64,000 bases of DNA. Origin: Archegozetes longisetosus. Taxonomy: Eukaryota; Arthropoda; Arachnida; Sarcoptiformes; Trhypochthoniidae. Of this stretch, positions 22,897-35,399 are shown piece by piece (the stretch's first letter is position 1; the number at the start of each line of letters is the position of its first letter). A model generated the notes under the pieces. That model ran no database searches. It was not told where the DNA came from and worked only from the letters and a program-made list of their open reading frames with translations. The position numbers and the translations under genes are program-made. The DNA lies in assembly GCA_018873245.2 (NCBI GenBank), contig JAEMBT020000009.1, positions 3,250,242-3,314,241 of the forward strand, read 5' to 3'.

Positions 22897-23869
22897 CCAG
22901 GATGACCAGGCTCCAGGAATGAATAGGGTAGTCCAGGAATAGAGACCGTTGCCCTGTGTTCAGGGCAATATCGTTCCTTGATATTGAGACGTCCAAGAAT
23001 GGAAATTATTTTTTTCAAAATATGAGAATAAAATTCTTTTGTGTTATTATGAACTTTACTTTATTCAATCACTAATTAGGTAAATACTGTAAATAGAAAT
23101 AGATCAGTTCAATAGTTCTCCTGTAGCGCGTCCATTCTCTTTTGAATAATTATTAAAAAACTTATAACAAACCAAATCTTCTGGAAATTATCGAAACTGT
23201 TATGGCAATCCCTGTTGAGGATGATTTCGTAGAACGAGTTTTCAGCGTAATGAAGAATATCTGTACTGATGAAGGAAATCGTTTAAATATTTGAATGGTT
23301 GAGGCTGAAATTTGCTCTAAAGTCAAATTTTCAATGACATGTAATGAATTTAAAGTTTTTGCGTCTCAAAATCCTAAACTACTTGAAAATGCTAAATCTA
23401 GTGATAGATATTCAAAAAATTGATGTAAATTTCTTCTATAATTTCATTTTTTGTCATAATTTCTCATTCAAGAGTAATAATTGCAATTATGATTAAAGAG
23501 ATTACTGCTATTCACGAAATAACACATATAGATTTAGGTGAAGCTTGAGGACCTGACCATAATATCATTTAATTTGTTTCAACAAGTATTTTTCGATAAC
23601 ATATGATTCATTGTGGTACGATAGCATATATTGGAGGGTTCGAAATATTAGAAATTTTTGGCCTATAACTTTTGACCTTCTACACCGATTGGGTCGAGCC
23701 TATAGACATTTTAGTTCTACTCGTCGAGATCTATCCAATGACACATGTGACATTGGTAGACGCTAGGGGCACTTTTTGGCATCCACCTTTCCTCTTATTT
23801 TTTGTTTAATTTTTTCCCCCTACACTTTCAAAGTCCAGGAAACGGCTAAGCGAAACCTAGTCACCCTGG
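22897..23869 (+). mobile_element. hAT-derived relic inserted in unit B
   Basis: A 973-bp insertion relative to unit A (empty site GAGTATGGGTACAGAAG at about 19005). The inverted ends are CCAGGATGACCAGGCTCC and GAAACCTAGTCACCCTGG. The flanks are TACTGA / TACAGA, a poor 6-bp match, so the duplication is not certain. It includes a decayed hAT dimerisation domain (23181-23424) and the CTCGTCGAGATCTATCC repeat motif near 23722. Confidence 0.65.
23181..23424 (+). pseudogene. hAT transposase C-terminal dimerisation domain, broken
   Basis: The plus frame encodes IPVEDDFVERVFSVMKNICT, then TDEGNRL, an in-frame TGA at about 23294, then VEAEICSKVKFSM. FVERVFS(I/V)MK and the following NRL...E(I/L)C block are the conserved core of the Dimer_Tnp_hAT domain. 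The catalytic upstream part of the transposase is absent. Confidence 0.8.
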
Positions 23870-24421
23870 TACAGAAAAAAGACTTTAAATAAAAGATATT
23901 TAAGACTAAATATGAATATATTTTTCTTATATAAAGTGTCTCTATTCTCATTATTAATTTGTTCTGAAATTTGATATATAGCTACTTCGTTCGTGAGATA
24001 AATACACTTTTCTGTGAAACTAAAACGGAACTGTTTCTGCTGTCCCCCTAGAATTTTGATGAAAATTGTACATTTACTAAGTTGAGGGTCCTTATCAAGT
24101 ATATAATGATAACTTTAGCCCAACCGCAAAATTAGATACTAGTTTCTCTCTAAGATCAGCTGTGATAATGGAGACCAATAGAATATTCCAGGGCTTTTTA
24201 GAACATCCCGTAACTTTATGAAAGGTTATGGTCTGTTTATCAAAGGGTATATAAGACTACTTATCAACAGATGTGACAGTTCTTAATGGTATACGTTTAA
24301 ATTTTTTTGGAAATAGTTAATAGTCTTCATTGCTCAACAAAAGTGTGATTATAGTTTTCATAACAATTCTTTTCATGTGTATATCTAATTGGCTAATCCT
24401 AATACAATAGTTAAATTGTTA

Positions 24422-25437
24422 GTTAAGAAGGCCATTTTGAGCGGAAACATTATAAAAATCAGAGCTGGAGTCTAATAGAAAATACTTATCAAGAGAAATC
24501 GATCGATGAAACTTTATCAAGCTACGTCCACTTTTTGTTTAATTCGTAATTCATTATCCATCCATCCACGTTAAATTTGTAATCCATTTATAGATGGGCG
24601 GAGCTTCTTAAAAATCAATTAAGGAGTCAAATCGATAGTACTCGTCGAGACAAATTGATTGATGCAAAAATCATTGAAACACACTCACTGGTTCTGGAGG
24701 TACACAGCTTTTCTTTATTAATTCATTATTTATTGGGCAGAACTTAATAAAATTATGTTCATGAATGAGATAGGATTTTAAAAAGTTTTAAAGTTTGCTC
24801 TGAAACAATTTCTATCTCTTTGGCATAAACTGAAAACGCTTTGAAAAATGTGGATTCGTCTTAATTCTCTAGGTGAACCTTCTTTCCAATCTGAGTTTAT
24901 ATAGAAACGTGTCAATTATTATGAGTCTTTCATTGATAAATTCGTTTTGTCAAGTTCGATTGATTTGAGTAATCATATTTTTACTAGGCTCTGCCCGATA
25001 AAATTTCAATTTATACCATCAAAAACCTTAAATGATCGTATCTCATGAACTAGTGGATGTAGCTCATTAATTTTCTTTCACCAATCGATTTGTCCTGTTG
25101 AGTATTATTGATTTCATTCATGTATAGATTTTTATCAAGTCTCGCTCAATAAATAATGAATTAATAAGGAAAAAGCTGTGTATCTCCAGAACCAGTGGGT
25201 ATGTCTCAATGATTTTTGCATCAATCAATTTGTCTTAACGAGTACTATTGATTTGACTCCTTGCTTAATTTTTAGAAAGCTCCACCCATCTAAAAATAGA
25301 TTATGAATTTAAAACACAAAAGTGAGGGTGACTTCTGAACGGTTGGTAATGGCTTGATAAATGTTTCATCAATCGATTTCTCTTGACAAGTACTTTCTAT
25401 TAGGTTTAACGTTTGCGCCCAAAACGGCTCTCTCAAC
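24422..25437. mobile_element. Foldback element, family 3
   Basis: A 1-kb palindrome. The left end GTTAAGAAGGCCATTTTGAG pairs with the right end (CCAAAACGGCTCTCTCAAC). Further pairs: CTTATCAAGAGAAATCGAT with ATCGATTTCTCTTGACAAG; GATGGGCGGAGCTT with AAGCTCCACCCATC; ACTCACTGGTTCTGGAG with CTCCAGAACCAGTGGGT; TTAATTCATTATTTATTG with its complement. Arms are about 330 bp, with about 330 bp of single-copy centre. No intact ORF. Confidence 0.78.
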
Positions 25438-25479
25438 CAAAAATTATAGTAAATCACTATGCATTTTCTAAGCAACTCA

Positions 25480-25769
25480 ATAATCCTTTCAGTATTTTAA
25501 GTACCCGAATGAAAACTGAATCAAAACTTATTTTAGCTTACGTCAAATTTGGTGATTGTCACATTAAAAGACACGCGCTACTGCGAAAAGTGCACAATGA
25601 AAGGCTAACTCTCATTTTCATAAATGAATATTTGGTTGAGAATCTTTTTAATGATCTTTTACGATTTAATCACAAATAATAATCGAAATAAAAATGATTA
25701 AGTTGTTGGAAAATTCTATCCATAAGAGGATATTATGTATTTTTATTAATTATCTGATCAATATGTGAA
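25480..25769. other. Intergenic; 88-residue plus-strand ORF of unclear status
   Basis: A frame at 25413-25679 starts inside the right arm of the foldback. Its second half (KLILAYVKFGDCHIKRHALL onward) is not repetitive here, but no family is recognised and codon composition does not stand out. Treated as non-coding. Confidence 0.35.
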
Positions 25770-26319
25770 GTAGCGAGCAGAATAAATTTTAGAACTTTTA
25801 AAATCAGTTTTCATTCTTTCAAAAATAAGCTGTCAAACTTATTTTAAAAATTTCTCTATATTTACGTGATGTTTTATGTAATACAGTACTTTCAAGGTTA
25901 TCAGTTCATTGTATGTAATGCAGTTCATATTTTAAAAGAATAACAATTCAGATCTATTTTTGTAATTGCGAGATATGTTAAGACTTGTGAAGACAGTTAG
26001 TCTTTGAGTGGAAGCCTTGAAAAGAGGAATCATAAGCCTTTGTGTGAAAGTGGAATATGTTAAAAGAATAATTCTAAATTATATTGATTTATATGCATAA
26101 TTCTTTTAAAATTTTGAACCTTAAGAAAGCTTATTATTACTTATTTAATATATAATAAAAGCTCATTAAAATTTTATTTTGCATCTAAAGCTAATTAAAC
26201 TAGTTCTTGTATACTCATTGCTTATTGTCCCAAATCCTTATAATTTTCTAATAAAACAAAAGACTGGAATTATTTTTAGCCCCTAGATATGCGTTTAGGT
26301 TTAGGTTTCGAGCCGTAAC
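25770..26319. mobile_element. Dispersed repeat, second copy of the 57.7-kb insertion
   Basis: Matches 57670-58265 along its length. Shared blocks include TTTTAAAAGAATAACAATTC, CAGTCTTTGAGTGGAAGCC (GGGCGGAGGCC in the other copy) and ATGCGTTTAGGTTTA. More diverged than the 57.7-kb copy, and no target duplication is visible. Unclassified non-autonomous element. Confidence 0.65.
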
Positions 26320-26812
26320 AGCGTTACAAATACAAAAGTCTAGAGTTATTATTTATTCTTAAACATTTACTAATCCGTGCTTGTTTTTCCTGTACCTCAA
26401 TGCACGTAAAACTTATCTATCGGAAAACGCGTTTTTGAAGACTAGGACTATGAAAATTACTTAAGTCTTGAAAAAAAATCGAAAATCTTAAAGTTCAAGA
26501 AAACCTTCAGGTTTTTGAAATTCTCATACAGTGAGAACTGATTCATAAGTTTTATTAATTGAATCCATATCTAACTTCAATCAAAATTTCAATCACTAGA
26601 TAGATAATAAAATTTTTTTATTAAAGTTATGATGAAATGAAAAGTTTATTTGACTGTAAGCAATTATTTTACATAAAAGAATCACAAGAATTGAAAGCCT
26701 TTCAAATCTTTTAAAAGAATATAAATAGAAGAATACTTTGCTTAATTATTAGAAATGGTGTTTAAAAATTTCATGAGAACATTATAATAAAGATAAAATC
26801 AATACAAAACAA

Positions 26813-29800
26813 TTATAGTTTACAACTATTATTATTTTCATTGATATAATTATTTTGTTCGACATGTTTATCAAAGCCATTTCTTTCAACAGGTTTCTCA
26901 ACAGGTTTTTGAATAGGTTTACGATTGAAAGCAATTCTGAAAAGATTACCAAATGGACATTCAATCATGATATAGAAAACATATGAAAATACTACGTTGA
27001 TCATCATATCAATGATTATACACTTGATCTATGAATAAAAAGAAGAAATAAAATTACTAGTAAAAATAGCATGATATCAAATCGTATGCTAGTTTTCATA
27101 CCACATAGTTATCATCTCCAGCAAAAGTTTCTTTAACAGTGAAAATACGATGAGCCAAAGTGAGAGAATGGAGCATAAAAATGCCAAACGATAGGCGAGC
27201 TATCGGTGTAAATCCAGGCCATGATAAAACTTGATTTAAAGATTCTTCAAAATCAAATTGAAAAAAATTAATCAGATGTTTCAGTAATTTTGGTTATGTA
27301 AGCGAATTCGGTTTGAGCATACACTCAGAGTCTGTTGTGTATTTGGAAAGATTCGATCTATATTTGATTTTATTGACAGTGCGTGCTTTACTTGAGACGT
27401 GAGCTAGAGATAAGTGTTTATGGGGCTCTTGATAGAAGTTTTATATTCAAAACCTGTAAAGCTTGTCTCTAATTAGCACTATAGTAAAATGGGCTGTCAA
27501 TAATGCAAACTTTTTCCTGTAAATTAGGACTTTGAGAAAGTACTATATTATGTATCCTATTTGATCTCGTATCATTTATAATGAGTGCATCAATCAACTA
27601 CTGTCTTAAGTTAAATCCGCATTAAAAATAAAGCATTAGTAAAACCTATAATCTATTGACTAGTTTGAACTAAGAGTCTCATTGATGATCTGCAACTCTA
27701 TTCACTATTTAAATTATCAAATGCAAACATACTTGCTCTTCCCGTACAAATAGCGAAGAAAATCCAGGACCAGCATATACCGAACATTAGTTTTCCTATT
27801 GAATGCCAGAGCAAAGCACTGACAACTGGTTCAGTTGCACCTCTGCTGAAAAATGTCATTTGCCAGTAATACATAGACATAATGCCAAATACAGTGAAAA
27901 TCCACATAAATTTCTCTTGAGTTCGACTTAAACTAATATTTTTTTTCATTATAAAACCAGCAGCGACCCCAACAAAATAGCTGATAGCATGTACATTAGG
28001 AGTTGTGTGATACCAATTTAAGCTATCGTTTACATTTTGAGTTAAAAGTTTATTTCCATGTATTAAGATTTCTAAGTATGTTTTAATTCCGAATAAAATT
28101 CTTGGAGAAACACTCAAGAATAGAGTGAATACAATCGCGGCAGCCATGGCGTAAACTCCGATTTTAGGCTTTTTGTAGTAGAGTATTATAAAGAATGGAG
28201 ATATCAGTAAGAATTGAAATAGTGATGATAAGAACCAAAGAGGAACATTGCACTATAAAATTAAGAAATTTTTTAATGTTAATCATTTATTATTTAAAAT
28301 ATTAAATATGTTTGAATATCAATTAAAACCCTTAATATTATAGTTTGTCTAAAAATTATCTTCAAAATTACATTTAAAAGTATAGGTGAAAAACTTTTCG
28401 CTTATTTGTCAGTCAATATCATCAAAGATTAAGCTAAAATTCAAACTAATGGTCTTGATTGTTAAGTTTATTCTATGACTATAGAAAATATTTTAAGCGT
28501 AATATTTCGTTCGTCGGCATTTTTCACCCATTTTAATTATTCTGCAGGTTTAGTTATTGAAAAAAGATGTAATGGATAGTAAGATTAACTCACATTTTCG
28601 TGAAAAGTTTCGAAGCTAAAATTGTTGAAATTGTTAATGAATAGAAATATTCTCATCAAAACTGCTGGGTCTTTGCAACCAGAGCCGTACTCGACGCTGT
28701 AGTGGAAAATCGGTCCTTCACCAGATAATGGGTACAAATAGAAGAAAAGTATTGACGCAAAGGCAAATAATACAAATCTCATCCATTGCTGAAATACGAA
28801 TGCTATGTAATTGAATCGACCCTTAGTATACCCTAGTCTTCTCAACAATCCATATGATATCAAAAAGCCACTGAGAAATTGATAAAAAAATAATTAACTT
28901 ATTTCACTATTGAGCTGAATTTAAAAGCTTGCAAACCTCAAAGTGAACAATGCATCGATCATTAATGGATTTCTAACAAAGAAATATCTTCGGTCTTCAA
29001 GCATACGTGGAAGGATTACAGTAATGATTCTTTTCAATGTTACCAAACCCAGAGTTGTACTAGCCACATACATATGTACGACATATGTATTGACTATCAA
29101 TAATAGTCTGATTGTGTCCAATGCTGCCCACTTTTCAGTTCTTACGAATAATGTTTTTGTATTCTTTATTATTGAAAATGATAGCAATAAATCATTCGTT
29201 TTCGTGGTTTGTGTTATGGGAAGATTTTCTTTCTCCTGTTTATTTTTGTAAATCTCGAATATAGTACTCGATATGACAAGTATTGTCAGAACTGATAGAA
29301 TTGTACTGTAAGCAAAATTATATAAATATTAGCTTTATTTCAGTTTTAGGTTTCTATGACTGAATCTTTTAGAAATTCTTACATTGAAAGTATTTGAAAG
29401 TTGTCCAATTCGATAGGTTTATCTCTAATTTGACAGTTTGGGTCTATTTCAACCGGAAGTTTAGATATTGGTTGAAATACTAAAAAAATTAATGAAAAAT
29501 TAAAAACAGGATAAATACAAAATTCTAAAGCAAAAAGCAAGACTTTAAATAAGAGAAAATGTTAAATTTTCTGCATTTGAATGAGTTTTGTCAAGTAGTC
29601 CACTTCAAAAGTATTTATTTGAAAGTTTTGAAGGAATGTGTTAACTTATTAAAAATCTTTGTGAACCCACTGATCAGAGGTCGAACTGAAACTATTAAAG
29701 CCTTAGCACAAATACTAAAATGATAAATCATGAAGTTCAGTTCAAACACAATAGATCAAACCACTCATACAAATATTTTTTTATTCGTTTTAAGACGCTA

Positions 29801-32800
29801 TTATGATAAATATTAGAAAAATAGTAAAAATAAATTGATAATAGAGTGAACTGAACTAATTGACAAAACTCGTTCATTTGATAAAATTTGATCTAACTTT
29901 GATGCACTAAAACTTACTTTTATTCAACATATTCTCCACTTCCTGTGGTTTACAATTAGATGGAATACAGATTCCTAAACGATAAATAGCTCCCTGAACT
30001 ATATTCAATGCTTCGATAACACCCTTAACTGTAACTTGTTCTAAATCTAAACTATCTCTGAGATTTGTGTTTAGTTGCAACGTTCTGTCCAAATTTTCTG
30101 ATTGATTAACCGAATCCTTTTTAGGGAATGGTAAAATAACTTTCATCAAACAATACTGTCCTCTGATTTCTGGATTTTTTCTATTGACAACAGGACTTCT
30201 GATATCGAGACATTCATCGTATTCACCGAAGTCTGCGACTACTCCCTCTGCAAATCCTGGAGGGGGAAAGCGTCCGATCGCGTCAAGAACTATAAGATTT
30301 GAGAAATATTTATAAGTTGTCATCAAAGTTAAGAACTCTCTGAAGCAACAGCTGAAACTAAATAAATAACAAAAATTGCATCTATTCTCCTAAAAATGTC
30401 TCATCTAATAAATAAAAATTCAGAATTTACAATAATCGCTTAAGTGAATTTTTATCTATTAATAATTTTTCACAACTTTCTCATCAAAACTGTTTGAAGC
30501 AGTGATATTAATGAATATGCATATTGCATAAAATTAAAAAAAAATTGAATATCAAAATGAAAATTTATTTGATAGGAAAGAAATAGGAAAGTCATTTCCT
30601 ATATTTAGTTATTTATCCTGAAAAATGTTTAGTACCAGAAAATATTTTCATTAAAAATAGTTATTTCTATTAATAAATTTTAAGTATTCAAAGAATTCAT
30701 ATCTGCTGTTCTTGAGCTTAATGTTTGATAAAAGCTAATAATTATTAAAATATCATAAAATCTCATTTCGATCCAAGGATTAGATTAAATATCCTTTTAC
30801 CAAACAGAAAATATAACCCAAAGCAATATTTGACCTACCAACTCACGACTTATACAGGAATTATGAGCTGATTTTATTTTTAGAAATACTTCGAATTAGA
30901 TAACAATCCAAGGATGGACCAAAAATCACTGTTTTCGTATTTCAAGGATTCGAGTCTTAAGCTATAGATATTATGATGTAGTTCGAGACAGTCTACAACC
31001 TATTTTTCCCATAAGGATTATACTCTCCTTATATGCAATTGTAAAATAAAGTTCCTAGTTACTAGCTCGTTTACTGGTGTTAAGGGTGTGTATAGTCATT
31101 ATGGGGGAAAATGGACTGCGGGCTCTCTCCAACTACATTACAATACCTATATCTGATTGAATTATTTTTTGACATTTTTGTTTCTTTAAGTGTTCTTTCA
31201 GAAGTCAATACTTTTAATTTAATAAAATATTTTCATCATCAAAACTTTTAGTAAGTTTTAATTATTATAAAGTTTGTCTTTCGTTATGAAAATCACACCT
31301 ACTCTAAGAAAAGTTACCTCAAACTTGTTTTTCTTTCAAATTTTTCATGGAGTTAGTGATAGAAATTATACTTTCATTGCCCAATATACGGAAAATACTT
31401 TCAATTTCATTGTCATTTTTAAGTAAAGTAGGTATTCAATATGTCGCAATTGTGCGAATAATCAAATATTCATTTTTATAAAAGATAAAAAATAGAAGAT
31501 GTGACATTAAATAATAATAATATTAATCGTGTTTATCGTGTTCTCACAAATGCTGCTATAGTTACAAATATCTCTGAACACACTTTTAATACACATCAAA
31601 CACAATCATTTAACCGTGAATTTTATTCGGAAACCTTGAGTTATAAGTAATTATTAAAGAACTTATTAAAAATACTCAAACTATCTATCAGGTCAATCAA
31701 TAGATAAGCTCCAAAAGTGAAAAAATGCATAAATTTAAGTATCACGCGTTTTAGAACCACTTCCAGCATTTCCAAAAAGGTTCATGTGACTTAAGATCAG
31801 ATAAATTAAGATTATTCTGAAAACCTTTGAGTTAAAAATGTAATTAATATTCTTGGATCATTTTACTAGATATTCATGAAATTTTAGATTTTAATTTTTG
31901 GATGCTTTCTTCATCATGGATCTTGTCAGCAGATCTTGTCATACTTAGGCTTAACGATGAAGGATTGATAAGCTTTAAGCTCTTTTTTGTAATTAGTTTT
32001 TGTGCTGAATTAATAAATTCTAAGCAGTGATATGTTGGAATATTAACATGCCTTAAAGGATAGACATATAAAGAGTAAATTTAAAGAAGAACAAATCTTT
32101 AAGAGATATCACACATAATTTATGAGTAAGTATCTTAATTTAATAATGAGTCAGTCAGTGATTGAGCAACTTTTCCGTGAATCAAGCTTAAGGTGCTTTC
32201 GAAGCTTTTACTGTATGACATACAAAAATGTGACTTTTATTTTGAATAATCGTAATGAATTTTCCTTTCTGAGTGAATATCTAGAAACCCTGTTAGATTT
32301 AATCAATTAAGAATATTGTTGTTCAATTTTCAAGAAATGTCTAGTTTCTATGAAACCTTATTAATAGATAGTTTATAATTCGGTTTATTACTATAGGATA
32401 TCCCTGAATTGTCATTACTAACAAATTACATTTTCATTGTCGAACAGAATATAATATAAATAAATGTTATCTCATTCAAAAATCAAAACTCATATTTTAG
32501 CGATGGACTTATGGAGAAAATATATGTCTCTATTTTATTACATTAAGTCGCTTATTAAAAGTTTAAATTAAATTAAACTAAATTAATATTCCAAGCAAAG
32601 ATAAAGAGTTTAGGAATTCATAAAGATTCTTTCAAAAGTTTTCTGTTAATAAAAGCGTGACTCTCCTTTAGTTTCACCACTTTTTAGCTATTTTAACATA
32701 AAGGACAATAATTTCCTAACTATTCAGACTTTGGCATTCGATTAATCACATACATTACGAAAACTTCACTATAATAGGTTTATATTCTTCTACATCAACC

Positions 32801-35381
32801 TCTAAAGTCCTTTGGCTATTAATTATAATGTTTATTGAATACTGAAAGTGAAAGTAAGGCTTCAGGCAAAAAGAGTTGACGGGATATACTGGATATATAG
32901 TAAGATATACTCTCCTGTCTGAAGTTCAATGAAAGTTCTGTCTGAAAGTGTGTTGAATAACAATACGAGACGGCAAAAGCTACGTAAAAATAAGGCTTCT
33001 TTAACAAGTTTTCTTAGGTCATGTCTTGACATTTATGAAGGTTAGAGTTGAAGGGCATTCACTATATGAACTAAAGATGCTTGAGGCATTCCTAACTCAC
33101 AGTTAAATTGATAATCTAAGGTCATTATTAGAGACAGAAATTTCGTTCAACTCGTCTAACAATTTGTTCGTTCAAAGAATCGAAAGTTATTTTTAGATCT
33201 ATTCAGACTAATGAAGACTATAGGGAAATATTTGAAAATAATCATATCTCAATAAATACAAGAAATAACTAGTTTTCTATTCGTAAACTAGTTCTTATGA
33301 ATAGCAACTTAAGACCACTTACTTCATGCCACGTTCACTTACAAAAAATTCGGTAAACTAGATTGGGCGCAGGTAGCGCTTAACCAGTTCTAAATATAGC
33401 TTATCTGAAATCTAACCATGATCTTCAATAATTAGTGGGCGGAAAGCCTATCAAACTACAGAAATTTCATAAGGAATGTGATAAAAATATAAAAATCCGA
33501 TTCTTACCTATATTCTATGTAAAATCTTAGCGTTAAATCTATTTTCCCTAATCTTTATCAAAAGGATTTTAATTTCTGTAAACAAATAATTTTTCCTATC
33601 CATGTGATTGAAAAATCTAATTTTTTATTCAAACAGCTAGGCTAAAGATTTATCAGATCAAATATGGGGAAATTAGAGAATATTTATAGAAATGTTTAAT
33701 TGATTTCACTTCTAATGAAGTGTTGATTGTTTTGCGGTTTACAACTTACAAATAAGCATATTAGTGATGAAAATCATGCCTTCAAGTGTAAGTGAATTTT
33801 CTTATACAGTAAAATCTTGATATAACTCAGTTGAAGGGATTGAGGAATTTACTCTGTTGTAACGAGTCTGACGAGTTATATTTGAGACTAAGCACATATA
33901 ACGTCGTATTTATATAGTTTATGCTGAGACTCAAAATTGATTCGTTCTGACTCGGTTTCTCTATATCGAAGTTCGCTATATCGAGTCTTTACTGTATATG
34001 TGTATGAAAACCCAAAGACGCTCCCTTTTTATTTCAGAAAGCATTAAGGGTATTCCCCAGGTATGTCATGACTTCAAGACTAATTATGTCAAGTTTAAGG
34101 TTGATGTTGGGTATAGGTTAATAGTCTCTTAAGAAAAAAATTTGTTCTTTACGTCATTATTGGCGATAAAATCAAGTTTGACCTGATGCTTGTTTAATAT
34201 TGGATGGAACCAAAACAAACTTGAAGTCACTTTCTCTCAATGTTTGCTTCTAGTCTGTTATCTCAGCAATATATTTGTTAGAAAAAATTTGAATTTTTTC
34301 TTGTTGACTGATATAAGATCAGATAAAAGCTCTATAAGAACTGTACACTTTTGATATTAAATCAAAGACTATTAATTATCTGTAATTTGCAAACTAGAAT
34401 TTTAATATCTAGAAAAGCGATCTCTTGTTATATATAGTTTCCGATCGTTTTATTAGATTGAATTGACAAGAATTTTAGTCTCGATTAGCCTTCAGTCTAA
34501 GGGCACTTTATTCTAACAAAAAAATTATTTTTAAAAGAATTTCATTCGAAAACATACTTTTATTTTGATTTAATACCAAAAGCCCAATACATAGTTAGGA
34601 ACAGTTATTCATCATATGATGATTAATCTAAAAGATCAGGATGATGTAGACTTATGGGCACAAGTAATGAAATGTTTAATTAAGAAAATAAGATTTTCTT
34701 AAAGTCATTAGGATACAGTAGGAAATTTCAAAATATTTTCTCAAATCTTTTTACCCAGCTATGGAATAAAAAGTTATAGGTACTAGTCATAAAAGATTTT
34801 CTTATCAAATAAGATAACTTTATTGAGCGAATATATTGCTTCCAAATAAACCTAATTCCGATTAACTTACATTTTATTCCCCATATCTCACGTTCTCTGA
34901 CCGCCGAAACAACTCTCAGAAACGAAGCCAAACATTGAGGCGATAGACCCAAATCGATCTCTGATAAAAACTCGAGAAATTTCATTCTTTCTCTTTCATC
35001 GATCCCAAACAAAGATCCGAAAACATTCTGGGCATTTCTCAACAGATCAAAAGTTTCGTTGATATGTTTAACATGTTTTCCAGTGGTAGTATTTCTTCCT
35101 TCTTCATGTAGTTCTCTTAATTTGTCGACAAAACTTTTTTCATGACAGCCACCACTGTCTTCTTCTTCGTCGTTAATATCACCGTAATCGTAATCATCGG
35201 TTGTATTATGACTTTTAATGCTTTCAGTTACATTATTATGACTTTTACTATGATTACTATCATTTTCATCTTCATCTTCATCTTCATAATCTTCATTATT
35301 ACTATCACTTTTCACAGCATAGCTAAACAGCAACAAAGTCAGTAGAAAAAGTCCAAACAACTTAAATAATTTACTACTCAT
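26813..35381 (-). CDS. Nose-resistant-to-fluoxetine (NRF-6)-like membrane acyltransferase, 8 exons
   Basis: Exons by splice signals and continuous phase: 35381-34871, 30289-29918, 29479-29383, 29305-28937, 28870-28594, 28252-27733, 27244-27102, 27028-26813; 2505 nt, 834 residues. All introns are GT-AG. Exon 1: ATG, signal peptide (LFGLFLLTLLLFSYA), a long Asp/Glu/Ser tract, then the NRF domain LSPQCLASFLRVVSAVRERE. Exon 2: LDAIGRFPPPGF, YDECLDI, QYCLM and C-x-PSNC. Exons 4-8 form the multi-pass Acyl_transf_3 domain: ALDTIRLLLIVNTYVVHMY (likely catalytic His), joined LSGFLISYGLLRRL, GRFNYI, CNVPLWFLS, ARLSFGIFMLHSL and a last TM ending IECPFGNLF. Worm NRF-6 acts in lipid/drug transport across epithelia; insect relatives are mostly uncharacterised. 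Intron 1 is 4.6 kb and holds a pogo-like MITE. Confidence 0.87.
30290..34870 (-). other. Intron 1 of the NRF-6-like gene (4.6 kb)
   Basis: Donor GTAAGTTAAT at 34870, acceptor TCTTATAG at 30290. AT-rich; ORFs at 32122-32310 (+) and 32819-33007 (-) have no recognisable content and look like chance. Contains the TIR element at 33807-33994. No other gene seen. Confidence 0.7.
33807..33994. mobile_element. pogo/Tigger-like MITE in the NRF intron
   Basis: 188 bp between TA dinucleotides (33805-33806 and 33995-33996). The inverted ends CAGTAAAATCTTGATATAAC and TATATCGAGTCTTTACTG closely resemble the CAGTAAAACCTCGATATA-type ends of pogo/Tigger elements of the Tc1/mariner superfamily. No coding capacity. 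Confidence 0.72.
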
Positions 35382-35399
35382 TCTTAAAGAAATTTACAA

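Larger units (their letters stand above)
19993..24030. repeat. Tandem duplication unit B
   Basis: Partner of the unit at 14997-19170. It begins at the 3' flank of receptor B (CATGATAACACTCATTCAAA at about 20012) and ends near TTCGTTCGTGAGATA (about 23987). It lacks the hAT-like insertion of unit A but has gained a SINE-like insertion (22386-22613) and an hAT-derived relic (22897-23869). Confidence 0.8.

Noticed and set aside
28943-29251. 102-residue plus-strand ORF
   Set aside because: Antisense shadow of exon 4 of the NRF-6-like gene.
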